Source: Nemopilema nomurai
Taxonomy: Eukaryota > Cnidaria > Scyphozoa > Rhizostomeae > Rhizostomatidae
Length of the DNA stretch: 64,000 nucleotides
Assembly (NCBI GenBank): GCA_003864495.1
Contig: ML133474.1
Location: 598,550 to 662,549, forward strand
Reading direction: 5' to 3'
Positions within the stretch are counted from its first letter, which is position 1. Every line of letters begins with the position of its first letter. The notes under the pieces are model-generated. The model did no database searches and had not been told where the DNA came from. It was given only the letters and a program-made list of their open reading frames with translations. Position numbers and translations under genes: made by a program. Below are positions 28,901 to 39,600 of this stretch, piece by piece.

Positions 28901-31900
28901 AACATAATAATGCATACCTGGGTTGTGGTAGCAGAGGTTGTGGAGTTCTCGATGTCATCCTTAGAGAAAATATTAACAATCACATTGAGGTATTTTAATA
29001 ATTGCAGTTTTGTAAAATTTGCTATGCACGTCATATGTTGACTCATGATTCATTAAATCACCATTCGTTCATTTCTGCACATGCATATCACTTTTATTCT
29101 TGAACTCTTTCTACCTTCTCATTTTCTTCTTTGTTTTTTCTCTTTTATTAATTATCCTTTCCTTTTTCCTTCTTTCCTTCATTCTTTCTATCTTTTTCCT
29201 TTATTGAAATAGATGCGCTACGTGAAAAATCATTCACGATACCCAATCAAGTTCAGTCGGTGCCGGACAGATATACAAGTTCAATTTGGACTGGAAAACT
29301 TCATTCCAAAAGGTCTACTCTATTACAGCACTTCCATTTTGCAAACAGATTGACCCTATATGACCCACTTGATAATAAAAAACAATTGTTTATTTATAAT
29401 ATATATTTAATATATTTGCCTTCAATCATAATCGCATTAATCGAAATGGATGCCGACTTGAAAAAAGATACCCTCACAATGCCCACTACCTCTGTTCTGT
29501 TGGCCCTTGCACACGTATCTGCTCTTTGATGCGTTGTTGTCGAGACGGCGATCGAGCTGGCATTATCCCCTGTTAATCAAAACGACCATTTCACCCGGGA
29601 GTACCTTAGAACCTAGCGTAACAGTCTCATAAAACATCGAAAATACAAGGAGCAGCGTTGCATGCCTCCTTATTAAAAATTTAAGTAAGGAAACGTCGGT
29701 TTACGAAGTTAAAAAAGTTTATCATCGAAAGCTACAGTATTAAACATTCAATAATACCCTGTATACCCTGTAGCAACGTCCCTTTTCAGTTATAGCCTAA
29801 AGCATTAGGTACAACTGCTAGCACCAAGTAGGAGCAAAAGTCTCTATGTAGAGGAAAACGGTTACCATGAGAAATAAAAACTATAACGTGGGGGTGAATA
29901 GCATGGACATTGATAGCATTTTTATTGAGGTGATTTCTGCTTCACATTAAGCAAAATATCAACACCCAATGTTAACCAAGAGGTTATAAAATACAGGATG
30001 ATGAAGCAATTCACCAAGCAACAACTGCAGTCAGTCTGTGAGACCAAAAATAAAAAGGAATGTTTCGTCCTGTTTCAAAGTGGTGGATCACGTAGCAGAA
30101 ATGTAAGGACGTACCGTTTGAACCCTGGCTTTGACATTGTCATATGGAGTTTGCTTCTTTCCTTGGGTCTGTAGTTGCTGTTTTGTAACAGTCAGCTGTA
30201 TAGGAAACAATTTCACATTTTGAAGTGCTAAGTTTCATTATGCTTGCAGAATATTCCCAGAGTACCGAAAACATTAAAAACTACATACCCAAGAATGATC
30301 TAACAAGTGGCCTTATTAATGCAATAATGCAATCTCTAGTGCTATAGCAATAAGATGTTTTAATAACATTTATTTAGAATGCTTCTCTCTAGAACGCGTA
30401 GCTAAAAACAAAATTAACATCAATAATTGAAAATATTCTTACAATTATAAGGGACTATCCTATTCTTAATGGAATATTCTGTTCTCTTTCATATGGTTAA
30501 CGGGCACCAACTGCTTGAAAGTGCAGATAGCCTTGAACGTAAGACTAACTCTACACATAGTGAGATGTACATAACTAACAACAGAAAGCTGACCTTGTTC
30601 TTGAGCGCCTCGTTTGCCTTAACTAGTTCTCTTATTTGAGCTTGCAGATCTTCGATGAACTCGGCAGTCTCCGCATCTCTTCTTGGAACTGAAAAATACA
30701 AAGGAAACCAGTAGATACGGTGCTTGCAACTTGCAAACAGCGGCTCCTCGCAAAGAGTGGCGGGCTTAGGCCCCGTTCACACCAGAATGGAACGGAACTT
30801 TTTAAAAGGTGTTCACACGACACTGGAACGTTTCTGCTCCTTCACACATACCAGTTAATCTCCTTTGAATGCACCAAAGACATGCTGAGGGCATATGTTA
30901 TTGGCAAAATCTGTCAAAAAGTGCACAAAATAACACGAAATGGCGACGATGACGAAGAAAATGCTAGACAGCAAAGTGCAGTTATTGCTGTTAAATGGTC
31001 AGGTAGCAATGTACAGTTATTGCCTGAAGCCACACGGGACTTCAAAGCACCCCAGGCAACATAGAACTTAGACTGGGCGAATTGAGCATTCCCACATTCT
31101 CTGGTCTGGTAATTACTATGCCACGGGGATATGGACCATGGTCGGCAAAGTCTCACTCCCAGTAAACATATCAGTGCACCAATCAAAAACCTCTGCCTTC
31201 TTTTGTTAGGATGCTATCGCCGAAGCACCTATGAAACTTGGGCCAAATTTCCTCACCCAGCAGAAAGGCTCCTCAGATAAAATGGTCTTATATAATATCG
31301 TGCTGAGAATTGCTTTGCCAATTAAATATCAGGCACATTTAAAGAAACTGCAATGATGAACCATATCATCGATAAAGCTTGAATAAAACAACGGTCTCTA
31401 GTCATCATGTTGTTAGATCTAAAATTGCTTTGGTGAAGGTTCATTGCAATCTAATCAAATCTGATCTACTTTATCATTATAATATACCAGATAATTCTTT
31501 GTAAACCCAGGCTAGCGAATTCCAAATTATTTTCTAACAGTGGTATTGATAATTGTAATTGAAACTGAAAAATTTCCATTATCATCAATATCATACTATT
31601 TGATACAAAGGATGGGTGAAGCTTAGGAATGGATCGGTCCTTTTGGATGTTGCATTAGATGTTGAAGGAATTTTTTACAGGTTACACTGTCGCTGGTGAG
31701 AAAATAATTTAATGTAAAATATTGTGGCAGCAATGGAGCTATCAGTTGTGGATAGCAAAAAATTGTTATTTGATAAGCATGCATAAATATATCACCTATG
31801 TGGTGATAACAATTTGAAGTTGATTAATCACAGAAGCTCGACCAACCTCCGTCCTGGCCGTCAATTTTCTTCTTATCTTTCACCAGTCTGAGAAGCTTTG

Positions 31901-33506
31901 TTGCCATCCTAAGACATTTGCATAGATGTAACACATCAGATGAATAAATAATATTCATGAAAGAACGAGAACTATAACACACAAAGCATAAAATTAAAAT
32001 CAACTGTTGTAGAAATTGAAAGAAGATGGGTAAAAGTTTTAGCTCTGCCAAAATATAGCCATGGTAGGCTATCTAATTAATATAAGACCCAATTTGGTAT
32101 TTACATTATTACTGAAAATAATTGCATCTGCTTGTTAACCAGCAAACTTCATATTTCTAAGCTCTTGTCATTTAACAGCCTTGGATATAGTGCTTCTGAA
32201 TGAACTCAACTGATGAATTACAACAAGATTTTGTTTTGAAAAATAGAATGAAAAAACTGACTGTTTCATTTTTTCCTCTTGTGTTCTTGTTAATTTCTTT
32301 AGTTCCTGTTGAGATTAATAGCTCTGAAAATTCTTGCTTCTTAATAACATTTGAGAAAGGTTATAGGTCCAACATTTTAACATAAAAACAAATTTAACAA
32401 CCCACCACAGAATGGATCATAACTTAATGTTGTTAAATTTCCATTCATTAATAGGGTTTTGAAAATAGAAGTAAACATAATCATGAATCAAAATCAAATC
32501 AAAATATTAAGCTAAGAACAAATCAGAGGCATACTATGAATACCTTATTCCTTTTAATTATTGTAGGACATAACATAAAATATGTAATGTTGTAGAAATA
32601 GCAATTTAATGAAGAAAGAAATCTAGTAACATATGATTAAATTGCTAATTAGAATAAGCAGTGATGGTCCTTGAAGTAAAATGAAATGAAGTAAAAACAT
32701 ACAATGTGTTCCTCTCTAAGTCTGAGGTATCTGTCTTCAAGGTCCTGCCTGCCAAGAGCTGCCACAATTTGTCGTTCTTTTGCTTCACTTATGTTCTTTG
32801 TTGGTCCTAAAACAATTCACGTAAAAATCTAACAACTGACTAATATATTTTATTTACAAACTTATTCTTGATACAAGATAAGAGAAAAGAATCTGAATAG
32901 GACAGTGCAGAATTCCTACACCAGCAAACTGACTCATTGCTGTCATTGATTTGGACTTGTTTCAAAAAAGATTTGAAAAAACTTATCTTAAGTTAAGCTT
33001 GATATTTGATAGAGAGAAATTAAAGCTTAATTAAAGCTCTCAAATTATCTGGCAAGGAAATTTTGGTTCAATATTTAAATGCAACAATCTCTTGAAGAAG
33101 AGAAACTGAAAGCTTTTTATTGTTCACAAAAACACTCTAATAGCCTGCACTGGATGTGGCACTTGAAAGTATTCAAAAGATGTTACTTATAATTCATTAA
33201 AAGCTAGCTGGCAATAGTCCCTGACAAGACAAGCTTGGTGAAGGTGTATATAGTAAAAACCAGAGCTTCGAAGGATAAATGAGCTCAATTGCATGGTATG
33301 CACGTAAACAGAAGTTGGATGCAACCAGGTAGTTTGTTTTTTAAAGCACTTTCAGGGTAAACCATTTATGAAGACTTTTGGTCATCATAATCAATAACAA
33401 TGAAGGTTATACAGTATCATAACAAAAAGTACAATTAAAAGCTACCTCTGGAAACAGGCATATCTCTCACTGGCAGGTCACCAGCTGTTTGATCTTCTAA
33501 ACTCAT
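1975..33506 (-). CDS. RPGRIP1L: RPGRIP1-like protein (nephrocystin-8), 39 coding exons
   Basis: This is a ciliary transition-zone scaffold; in vertebrates it binds nephrocystins and RPGR and gates entry to the cilium. Coding exons: 33506-33446, 32806-32703, 32305-32262, 31908-31847, 30688-30594, 30195-30115, 29569-29490, 28959-28918, 28664-28617, 27987-27915, 27602-27532, 27033-26928, 26533-26459, 25217-25146, 24911-24838, 24277-24223, 23654-23570, 23316-23210, 22058-22008, 21686-21620, 20928-20810, 20324-20223, 19170-19102, 18745-18653, 18084-17969, 17084-16885, 16506-16421, 16071-15933, 14614-14460, 13408-13283, 12442-12350, 12235-11819, 10475-10355, 9856-9663, 8301-8106, 7288-7204, 6809-6728, 2621-2579, 2039-1975. 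Phases agree throughout and total 3954 nt, or 1317 residues; human RPGRIP1L has about 1315. The start context [15 protein letters not shown] resembles the vertebrate N-terminus. All introns are GT-AG except intron 24, which is GC-AG. No frameshift or internal stop was found. Confidence 0.96.
2622..6727 (-). other. RPGRIP1L intron 37 (4.1 kb): no gene seen, several small repeats
   Basis: This is the longest RPGRIP1L intron. It holds a G homopolymer near 2710, a 20-bp tandem repeat at 3173-3255, a GC-richer patch at about 3640-3990 with a 30-bp spaced repeat of CTCAAAAGTGTCC (3925 and 3955), and GGGCGTGGC motifs at 4532-4576. Short open frames here show no recognisable domain and no convincing splice context. 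The GC-rich patch could be an old mobile-element fragment or a regulatory island. Confidence 0.6.
3173..3255. repeat. 20-bp tandem repeat, about 4 copies
   Basis: The unit CTTCGAAAACACGCGCTACG is repeated four times with one A to G change in copy two. It lies in an RPGRIP1L intron and is unusually CpG-rich for the surrounding AT-rich sequence. Confidence 0.95.
6891..6960. repeat. 10-bp G-run minisatellite, 7 copies
   Basis: The unit GGGCGATATG repeats seven times with small changes, giving regular runs of three to five G separated by about six bases on the plus strand. It sits in RPGRIP1L intron 36, a short intron of 394 nt, about 80 bp upstream of exon 37 in the gene's sense. The regular spacing makes G-quadruplex formation on the plus (template) strand possible. 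Confidence 0.95.
9663..12235 (-). other. RPGRIP1L: RPGRIP1L exons 32-34: disordered acidic linker
   Basis: Residues about 918-1161 are low-complexity, acidic and proline/serine rich, and poorly conserved, as in the linker before the last domain of the family. Exon 32 (417 nt) is the largest coding exon. It contains [10 protein letters not shown], comparable to the KVSF-type stretch in the human linker. It also holds a coded 21-bp tandem duplication (11841-11882) giving [15 protein letters not shown]. Exon 34 is rich in Glu and Asp and ends near SALS. Assignment rests on phase continuity and good splice sites more than on sequence similarity. Confidence 0.85.
11841..11882 (-). repeat. 21-bp in-frame tandem duplication inside RPGRIP1L exon 32
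   Basis: Two adjacent 21-bp copies differing at two positions encode EEKGDLV twice. The length is a multiple of three, so the frame is kept. It is likely a recent slippage product in the disordered linker. Confidence 0.9.
12350..18745 (-). other. RPGRIP1L: RPGRIP1L exons 24-31: two central C2 domains
   Basis: The first C2 domain (about residues 595-745) begins with [15 protein letters not shown] in exon 24 and continues through [20 protein letters not shown] in exon 25, [18 protein letters not shown] in exon 26 and [19 protein letters not shown] in exon 27. The second (about residues 765-917) spans [11 protein letters not shown] in exon 28, [19 protein letters not shown] in exon 29, [18 protein letters not shown] in exon 30 and [10 protein letters not shown] in exon 31. 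All align closely with human RPGRIP1L. Exon 24 ends in AAAG with the intron starting GCAAGT, a typical GC-AG donor. Intron 28 carries the long purine-rich tract. Confidence 0.94.
15055..15800. repeat. Purine-rich GAA/GAT tract of about 750 bp in RPGRIP1L intron 28
   Basis: The plus strand is almost entirely A and G with scattered C and T, built from GAAGAACAAGAACAGGATGAA-like blocks and GAAGAAAATGAAGAA variants. The RPGRIP1L transcript runs on the other strand, so the intron RNA is a very long CUU-rich pyrimidine stretch. Several frames are open on both strands only because the composition excludes stop codons: Glu/Lys-rich on plus, Ser/Phe/Leu-rich on minus. One plus frame gives about 145 acidic codons (15044-15481) but has no ATG. 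I read it as a simple-sequence array, not a gene. Confidence 0.93.
20593..20809. repeat. 17-bp minisatellite, 13 copies, touching a splice donor
   Basis: The unit AGAGAGGGGACTTAAAA repeats about 13 times; some copies read AGAGATGGG and two read AGAGAGAGCAC. The last copy abuts RPGRIP1L exon 21, whose end is base 20810. The donor of intron 21 (GTGCTCTCTC on the minus strand) is therefore made from the final repeat copy. Confidence 0.95.
22101..22795. repeat. 20-bp minisatellite, about 34 copies, in RPGRIP1L intron 18
   Basis: The unit GAGCCGGGCCTACTTTTCTG is repeated about 34 times with variants (GGAACC, GGAATC, CAATTCTGG, TTTTATGG). A longer-range pattern recurs after about 261 bp: CTTTTTCTGGAATC at 22171 resembles CTTTTTTTGGAATC at 22432. 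All three plus-strand frames stay open because the unit lacks stop codons, which produces long spurious reading frames of [20 protein letters not shown] type. The array occupies most of the 1.15-kb intron between exons 18 and 19. Confidence 0.97.
29095..29205. repeat. Pyrimidine-rich low-complexity stretch
   Basis: About 110 bp of imperfect TTTCTTTC and TTCCTTTT repeats in RPGRIP1L intron 7. No other signal was seen here. Confidence 0.7.
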
Positions 33507-33529
33507 GTTGGGGCTTTGATTTCTTTCTA

Positions 33530-36500
33530 GTTTGAACACATTGCTAATTCATTGACAAGTTGCTATCTGAATGATAATAAATATGATCATCAAAACATGG
33601 TCACTGAAAATGCAGCTAACAAGAGAAAAGGTCATATGTAACTGCAAAGTTGGGATATTAACAGGCATAGAGATTTATTTGTAACAAGCACCAAAACATG
33701 TGAAAAGGATAAGAGCTATATAATAATGGATTGAGGTAGAATATACTAGTTTGAAGTTAATTTTCCCATGAGGAATGAAATTGAGCCTTAAACACAAACA
33801 CAGGCTCAAACCTGTTAGATAGGCAATCATTAGTCAAGGGATTAGAAAACCATTCTTGGATTGATATTATAATTTATACAGTGAATTATTAAGCCCATTA
33901 TGGATCATTCACTTGGTATAAAACAGAAATAATGCCAAACATACAAATTCACATTGTGGTGGTAAACAATTGATTTAATTGCAAATCTGATCAACCGAAC
34001 TCTCAATGCTTTGAGGAGCCACCAGCTCCCCTTTCCTTATTTTAAAAACTAGAAAAGTCTGCCTTGCATTTCTTTTCCAATATTCGAACACTACAGTTGA
34101 AGTAGATATTTTCGAAATCCTGTATCGATAATTATCAACTTTGAGCAGGACCCTCTCTCAAACGGCATTACTATGAATCAACTTTCGGTAAATTTTCATT
34201 GCTTAATCATCCCAAATAACTCTAAATTATTTTATTTTAAAGTTAAGTGGCCTCCAAGATGAACGGCACGGTTTCACTAACCACTTGGCCTAAAGAATAC
34301 GCGAATTTGCGCGTTCATTGTGGGGTACTTTATGACTGATACAATTCCTTAACGCCTTTCTTGATACCATGTAATACATGTACATAACTGAGATCTTTAT
34401 ACCTCGCTGGTTGTTAGGCTGGACCTTGCTGCTCGAACAAACCGGCAAAACTGCACATCTAGAACAAATTAAGTCCCCTCAAGATTCCATTTTGAAAGCC
34501 TCAACAACTGTCAACATCAGCAGTCACAACAACAACAACCTTAATAACACCTGAGTTTCTGTTGGCAACTGAGGGGGTTTTTGCGAAGGATTGCACCTTA
34601 ACAATGGCTACAAAAACTGTTATTTTTAAATTAAGGCCAACAATAAATCGTGACAGCTTGATATTATCAATAGATACATATCAATATTATCAATAAAAGC
34701 AATTATCCTGCTCGGCAGAAAGTTATCAAACTATCACGGAACAGTAGATCCATATTACTTGTACACTAAAAAGAGTACTTTTTTGTTCAGCACAGCCTTA
34801 GACTGTGCAATCATCGGAAAATTAACAAACACAGTCGAAAAGCATAACGTTTTGTAGGAAGAAATAGCCAGAATAAACAATTCATTCCTTCTTTAAACTG
34901 TTGGTCTTGCTCTCTACTCTACGGGATCCAAAACTCCCTCCATGTCTTTTGCAATTGTAGAAGGCCGAAAACCAATTATTCTTCTAGAACTCAATTATTC
35001 TATGAAGAGCTGCAAGTATTCTCACCTATGTTTCAGTTGAATGGCATAGCAGAGGTTTATCACGAGACGTTGTCAAAATATTATAATAAAAATATAAAGG
35101 TTTGTTTTCCACAAGGATGATTTTAAGACTGACCGGTCACTGCATTGCAAAGAAAATATTTAACCAACTTTATAAAAAATTCAGTTCCTATTTCCCTTGT
35201 ATGTTTTGCTGTAGAAAGCTGCCAAAAGTAGAAATCCAAGAACGAGCAAAGTACAGAAGTCAACATAAAGTCGACACAACCGTTTGTCTCTACTTCTTTT
35301 TAAAATGTCAAAATGTCCTTTTGTGGAAAAGTTTGTCATAGAACAACACGATCAAAGGCAAACATGAATTTCAGAGGTGTATCAACTATAAAATTCTACT
35401 CATTCTTACTCTATAAAATGTTTTCTACCAGCAAAAGGTCAAACGTTATCCAAACATCAATGATAATTTACTTCGCAACATGCACTGTTTATTTAGATTC
35501 TGAACACATGAATCTTATCAATACACACTTGAATCACCCCTGCTAAATCTAAGGAAACAAATGTCTTTCGAAAATAATTTCACGATCAAAACAGTTTATT
35601 GTCCCCTGACATGCTAAATACCCAAAAGTATCAAGGAGTATCGACCTTTCATCCTTAATTCCCATCAAACTACAACATATAAAATCATAACTGGCATAGC
35701 AAAGTTTTAGGACGTATTAAAATTTGGCTCAATTTACACTTCCTGGAACAGTGGAGATTATGTTAAATAAACAAATCGAACAGGTGAACAACAGGCGAAC
35801 GAAAGCCAAAAGCATTACAACCTGATTGCAGACAATTCTGTAGTCATAACCAAACGCTTCTCCGTCTACATTGGGAATCATTTCTAATATTCTTGATGGT
35901 CCAATTTTAGCTCATAGCTCAAACTAGGTGGTAATTTAGTGGCTTTATTTTTGAAAGAGTAACAATTTCAATTTTGTTGTTGAAGGAACTGGCAAAGTGG
36001 TTCCCTTTCATGTGTATGATATGTCAACTCAAGGAAGCTGGTTGAAATATGAAAGCTCCTACGGTGACAAATTTGCTAGAGGTATCGGGTAGGGAAACAG
36101 CCAGCCGGGATAGAAATACTTTCTAGAATCTAGAATCAGTTACAACTGTGGCCTCAATATTGAGTCCAGTACCATGACACGGTTGCTTTCAGGTGCAATT
36201 AATCGATGGCTGCACTGAAGCGAGATAATATCATCGCGAGGCTGTTATAATAATGGGTATAATGGGCAAGGGGGCAGTATTTATGAGGGCGTATCATGAG
36301 ATAACGAAGGTGTTCATCCTCGTTGGTCTATACTGACTACATGGCTTGAAAAGATCACAATAAACGAAGAATTCTATCCTACGTCAGCCCAAACAACGGG
36401 GAGCGCCGGTTTCAGGCGAGGGGCTCAATGTCAACTGCATATGGTCTATGTATACTATCAAGCGAGTACATTACAACCAAAACGGATCCAATAAACAACT

Positions 36501-36637
36501 ACGTAGCAATTAAAGTTGAGCAAACGCTGCGCAGGAGTTGGCGCCCATGGGTGAAATTACCTGCTGGTTGATGCAATGCTCCTTCGTAGGAGATAAATGG
36601 GCGTATACCTGGCTCGATCAATGTGTTTAAGTAGAGA
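33530..36637. other. Intergenic region upstream of RPGRIP1L; likely promoter and 5' UTR exon
   Basis: No protein-coding gene was found. On the minus strand a donor-like site (CAGCGAG then GTATAAAG) ends a possible non-coding exon at about 34403, and an acceptor-like CTAG lies near 33530 just before the RPGRIP1L start codon, so a spliced 5' UTR is plausible. The part near 36637 should hold the PPP1R16 3' UTR; a minus-strand AATAAA is present at 35949-35944. Open frames at 35102-35546 show no recognisable domain. Confidence 0.4.
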
Positions 36638-39600
36638 TCATAGTATGGTACAACACTTTTTATGAACGGTCCCTACATCTCGCATGGCCGGTTTGCCATT
36701 GGACGATGCAGCACTGTTTTGCTCCTTCGGAGCTTCGTTTTGAGTCTTTGCATTTGCGCTTGCCTCCGTCGCTTTATCTATCCTTGGCGCCTCGTCAGCT
36801 TTCTTCGGTACGGACGGGTCTTCCTCTTGCTGCGCCACCGGAGCGTCTACAACGGGGAAGCAATGCATCACCTAAAGGCATTTACAACCAAAGGAAACCC
36901 TGGTCTTACGTCATTGTTTGCAGTCACCTGATAGCAAAGGCACCACAAAGATGTTTAGAATATAAATCACATTGGAATTGAATAAAACACCAATACAATT
37001 TTAGCCATATTTCAAACACTTTTTAAGGCTAGTTACTAATTTCATCCGCATGAGATAAAAATGCAATATAAATATATATGTAAGGGAAAATTAATTCGAG
37101 TGACAAACAGACACTGGAAAATTTTCAATTTCTTCAAATTTTGGTCATTTGCCTCTTAGTGAAAACATCAACTTACTTAGCATAGGCTAGCCCAGCACAA
37201 ATCAAACTTATAAACCAAAAATCATAAAGGTCCTTCACTTAACTTTATTCATACCTCTTCATTCTTTATTCATTCATACGAAATTGGCTCACAACAAAAT
37301 CAAGGTGGTCGTCTTATTTGAAATTTTATGAAGAAGTACGGACAGTTTGTTTGAACATCCGAAGTTTCCTGTACAAGAAGTTACACTTTTCATTTTAAGC
37401 CTGAGCCAGCCTTTAAGAAATCAGATACTGGGCAAGTGCATACTACAATAGTCTTTCCTTAGTTCGATTCAGATTAGTTGAAGCAAGCTTTTTAAAAATA
37501 AAGATACGACCCGGCAAAATATGGCTTGGGCCTAGGCCACGATCATTTGGCTTCAAGTAATGTCTAGCAGAAAAGAATCTCATGTGATACCTGCTGTAGG
37601 GCTGGCGATTTTCCTGTACGACACCAGATGTGGCACTGTTGTGTTTTCTCTTTTGGTTTCTGTTATAGTAATGTTCACGGTACTCTCGTCAACTGGTGCC
37701 TTGACGTCGTTGTTTCTCTTCTGTTCGTTCACTTGAATGACAGCAGGTGATGACGCCTTGTCATTGCCTGAATATTCCACTGACTGGCGAGTTACCGATG
37801 GAGGTCGAAGTGGGGCTGCAAACAAGCCCCCTTTTGCAGAATTCGACGGGGTATTCTGTCGCTCGGGGGGCTCTGGGGTTTCTGTTGGGTTCCTTTTTAG
37901 ACTGTCTCGTTTCTGTTCGTCGTCATCCTCCGCCTCGCCCTGATTCCAAAGAAAAACATTGAAAAGAGACGTTGTTATGGAAATTGGCTTAGAAAAGATG
38001 ATTGATGACAATTAAAAGTGATAACTATGCTTAAGTTAGTACTAGTGAATTCAAGGTGAACTTGCACAGCATTAACACCGACCAAAGCAATGGACTTGCG
38101 CTACATTACAACGTGTTTCTTCTTCCCAATCTAAACAAGAACGCGACGAAGGAATGAATAGGGAAAATGTAAAGAAAGCAAGAAACATGATTATCAGTAC
38201 TTACCGCATTTATCATGACGTTTCTGACCTCGGGCTTCTGGAAAAACATACCTTCGCTCTTCGCATCATTTTTCGATGTAAGATGCTTGTCCACCAAGCT
38301 TAATCTTCTGACACAAAGTCTACGCAAAAAACAACGTTTTGCCAATAAACGAAAACTTCTATCAAAGTTTTGATTTTTCCAAGAAGCGTTTGAGAGAAAG
38401 CCAATGCGAAAGACGGGTTTTAGGCCTCCAGTCATCAAAGCTGAAGAATTATCGCTAGCGGGTAATGTCTATGTAAAATGCTAACAAGAGATGACGTCAC
38501 TAAATAAGGCAATCGAATTGTTGCTCCAAAAAAGTTGATTGCAATAGAGTGAAGAAAGCCTCGATGCAGAAACTGTCAACAAACTCACGTTCTTGAGCTA
38601 CTGCTCTGGCTTCGCTTTACGGACTTCTGGATCTTGCGCCCGGAGTCTTTCAGCTCTTGCATTATCTCAATTAGCTCTTCGTCTTCTGTCAAGTCTGAGA
38701 AAAACAAACTGATTGAGTGGCGCAACACTTTGCTACAACTAAACCGAAAGAAACCTGGAAATGTCCTCAAATTATTCCAAATCTATTCGTAAATAAATAT
38801 TTTACAGACAGTTACGTAAGCCATCAATCCTTTAACTGTTTATGATGTGAAAAATAATAAAAAATATCAGTGTATAAGAATATACTTTAGTGAACACAAA
38901 AATTGACACATATTCACAGTGTGAACACAGTGAACAGTCAAAATTCATACCAGTTGCTAGAAAATTTTCCCCAATCGTTTAGTAGAGAATATCATTTCAT
39001 TGAACTATCTGGATTTTCTAGGTTATAAGAGACAGCAATAGACAACAGGAGCTAGGTTTGCTTATTTTTTAATGAATTGCAAAAATATATTCAATAAAAA
39101 CCCTCTGGAAAATAAAGGCAAAAGCAAGCAATCAAAAAATATGTGATCTTAAATATTGACTGTATACAGAGTTTTTCAAAACGAGATTTTGAACAAAAAT
39201 AACCAAAATTTTGTAAATAACAAAAATAATGAGATTTTGAACAAAAATAACCAAAATTTTGTAAATAACAAAAATAATAAGATTTTGAACAAAAATAACC
39301 AAAATCACAGAATCAAAAGCAGTTTACAAAGTTACATAGGAATCAAAAGTGTCTTACCAAAAGGAGTTTCTTTTTCATTATTTTTTGCATCTAGGTCTGC
39401 ACCATGATTGAAAAGTATTTCAATTGCAGCATCCTGGGAATTAGAAATAACAGTGTTCATTAAAAGCCACAATGATAAATCCATATCTATACAGGACATG
39501 CTTAGCAAAACAGAATTCCTTATATCTACCAGATACTTTTCTACCTTAAAGCAACCTGGTTTAAATGAGTCAAAAGTCAAGTCAGTAACTTTACAGCTTG

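Larger units (their letters stand above)
19102..33506 (-). other. RPGRIP1L: RPGRIP1L exons 1-23: N-terminal coiled-coil half
   Basis: These exons encode residues 1 to about 581, mostly heptad-rich coiled coil that mediates self-association and partner binding in this family. Landmarks matching the vertebrate protein are [19 protein letters not shown] sequence in exon 4, [18 protein letters not shown] in exon 6, [10 protein letters not shown] in exon 9, [19 protein letters not shown] in exon 12, [14 protein letters not shown] in exon 18, [13 protein letters not shown] in exon 19, [16 protein letters not shown] in exon 21, [16 protein letters not shown] in exon 22, and [17 protein letters not shown] in exon 23. 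Exons are small (42-119 nt) and are separated by introns of very uneven size. Exon 7 is the least conserved and was placed mainly by phase and splice sites. Confidence 0.93.

Noticed and set aside
37737..37962. Two plus frames of about 70 codons
   Set aside because: Antisense shadows of the PPP1R16 exon at 37939-37591.
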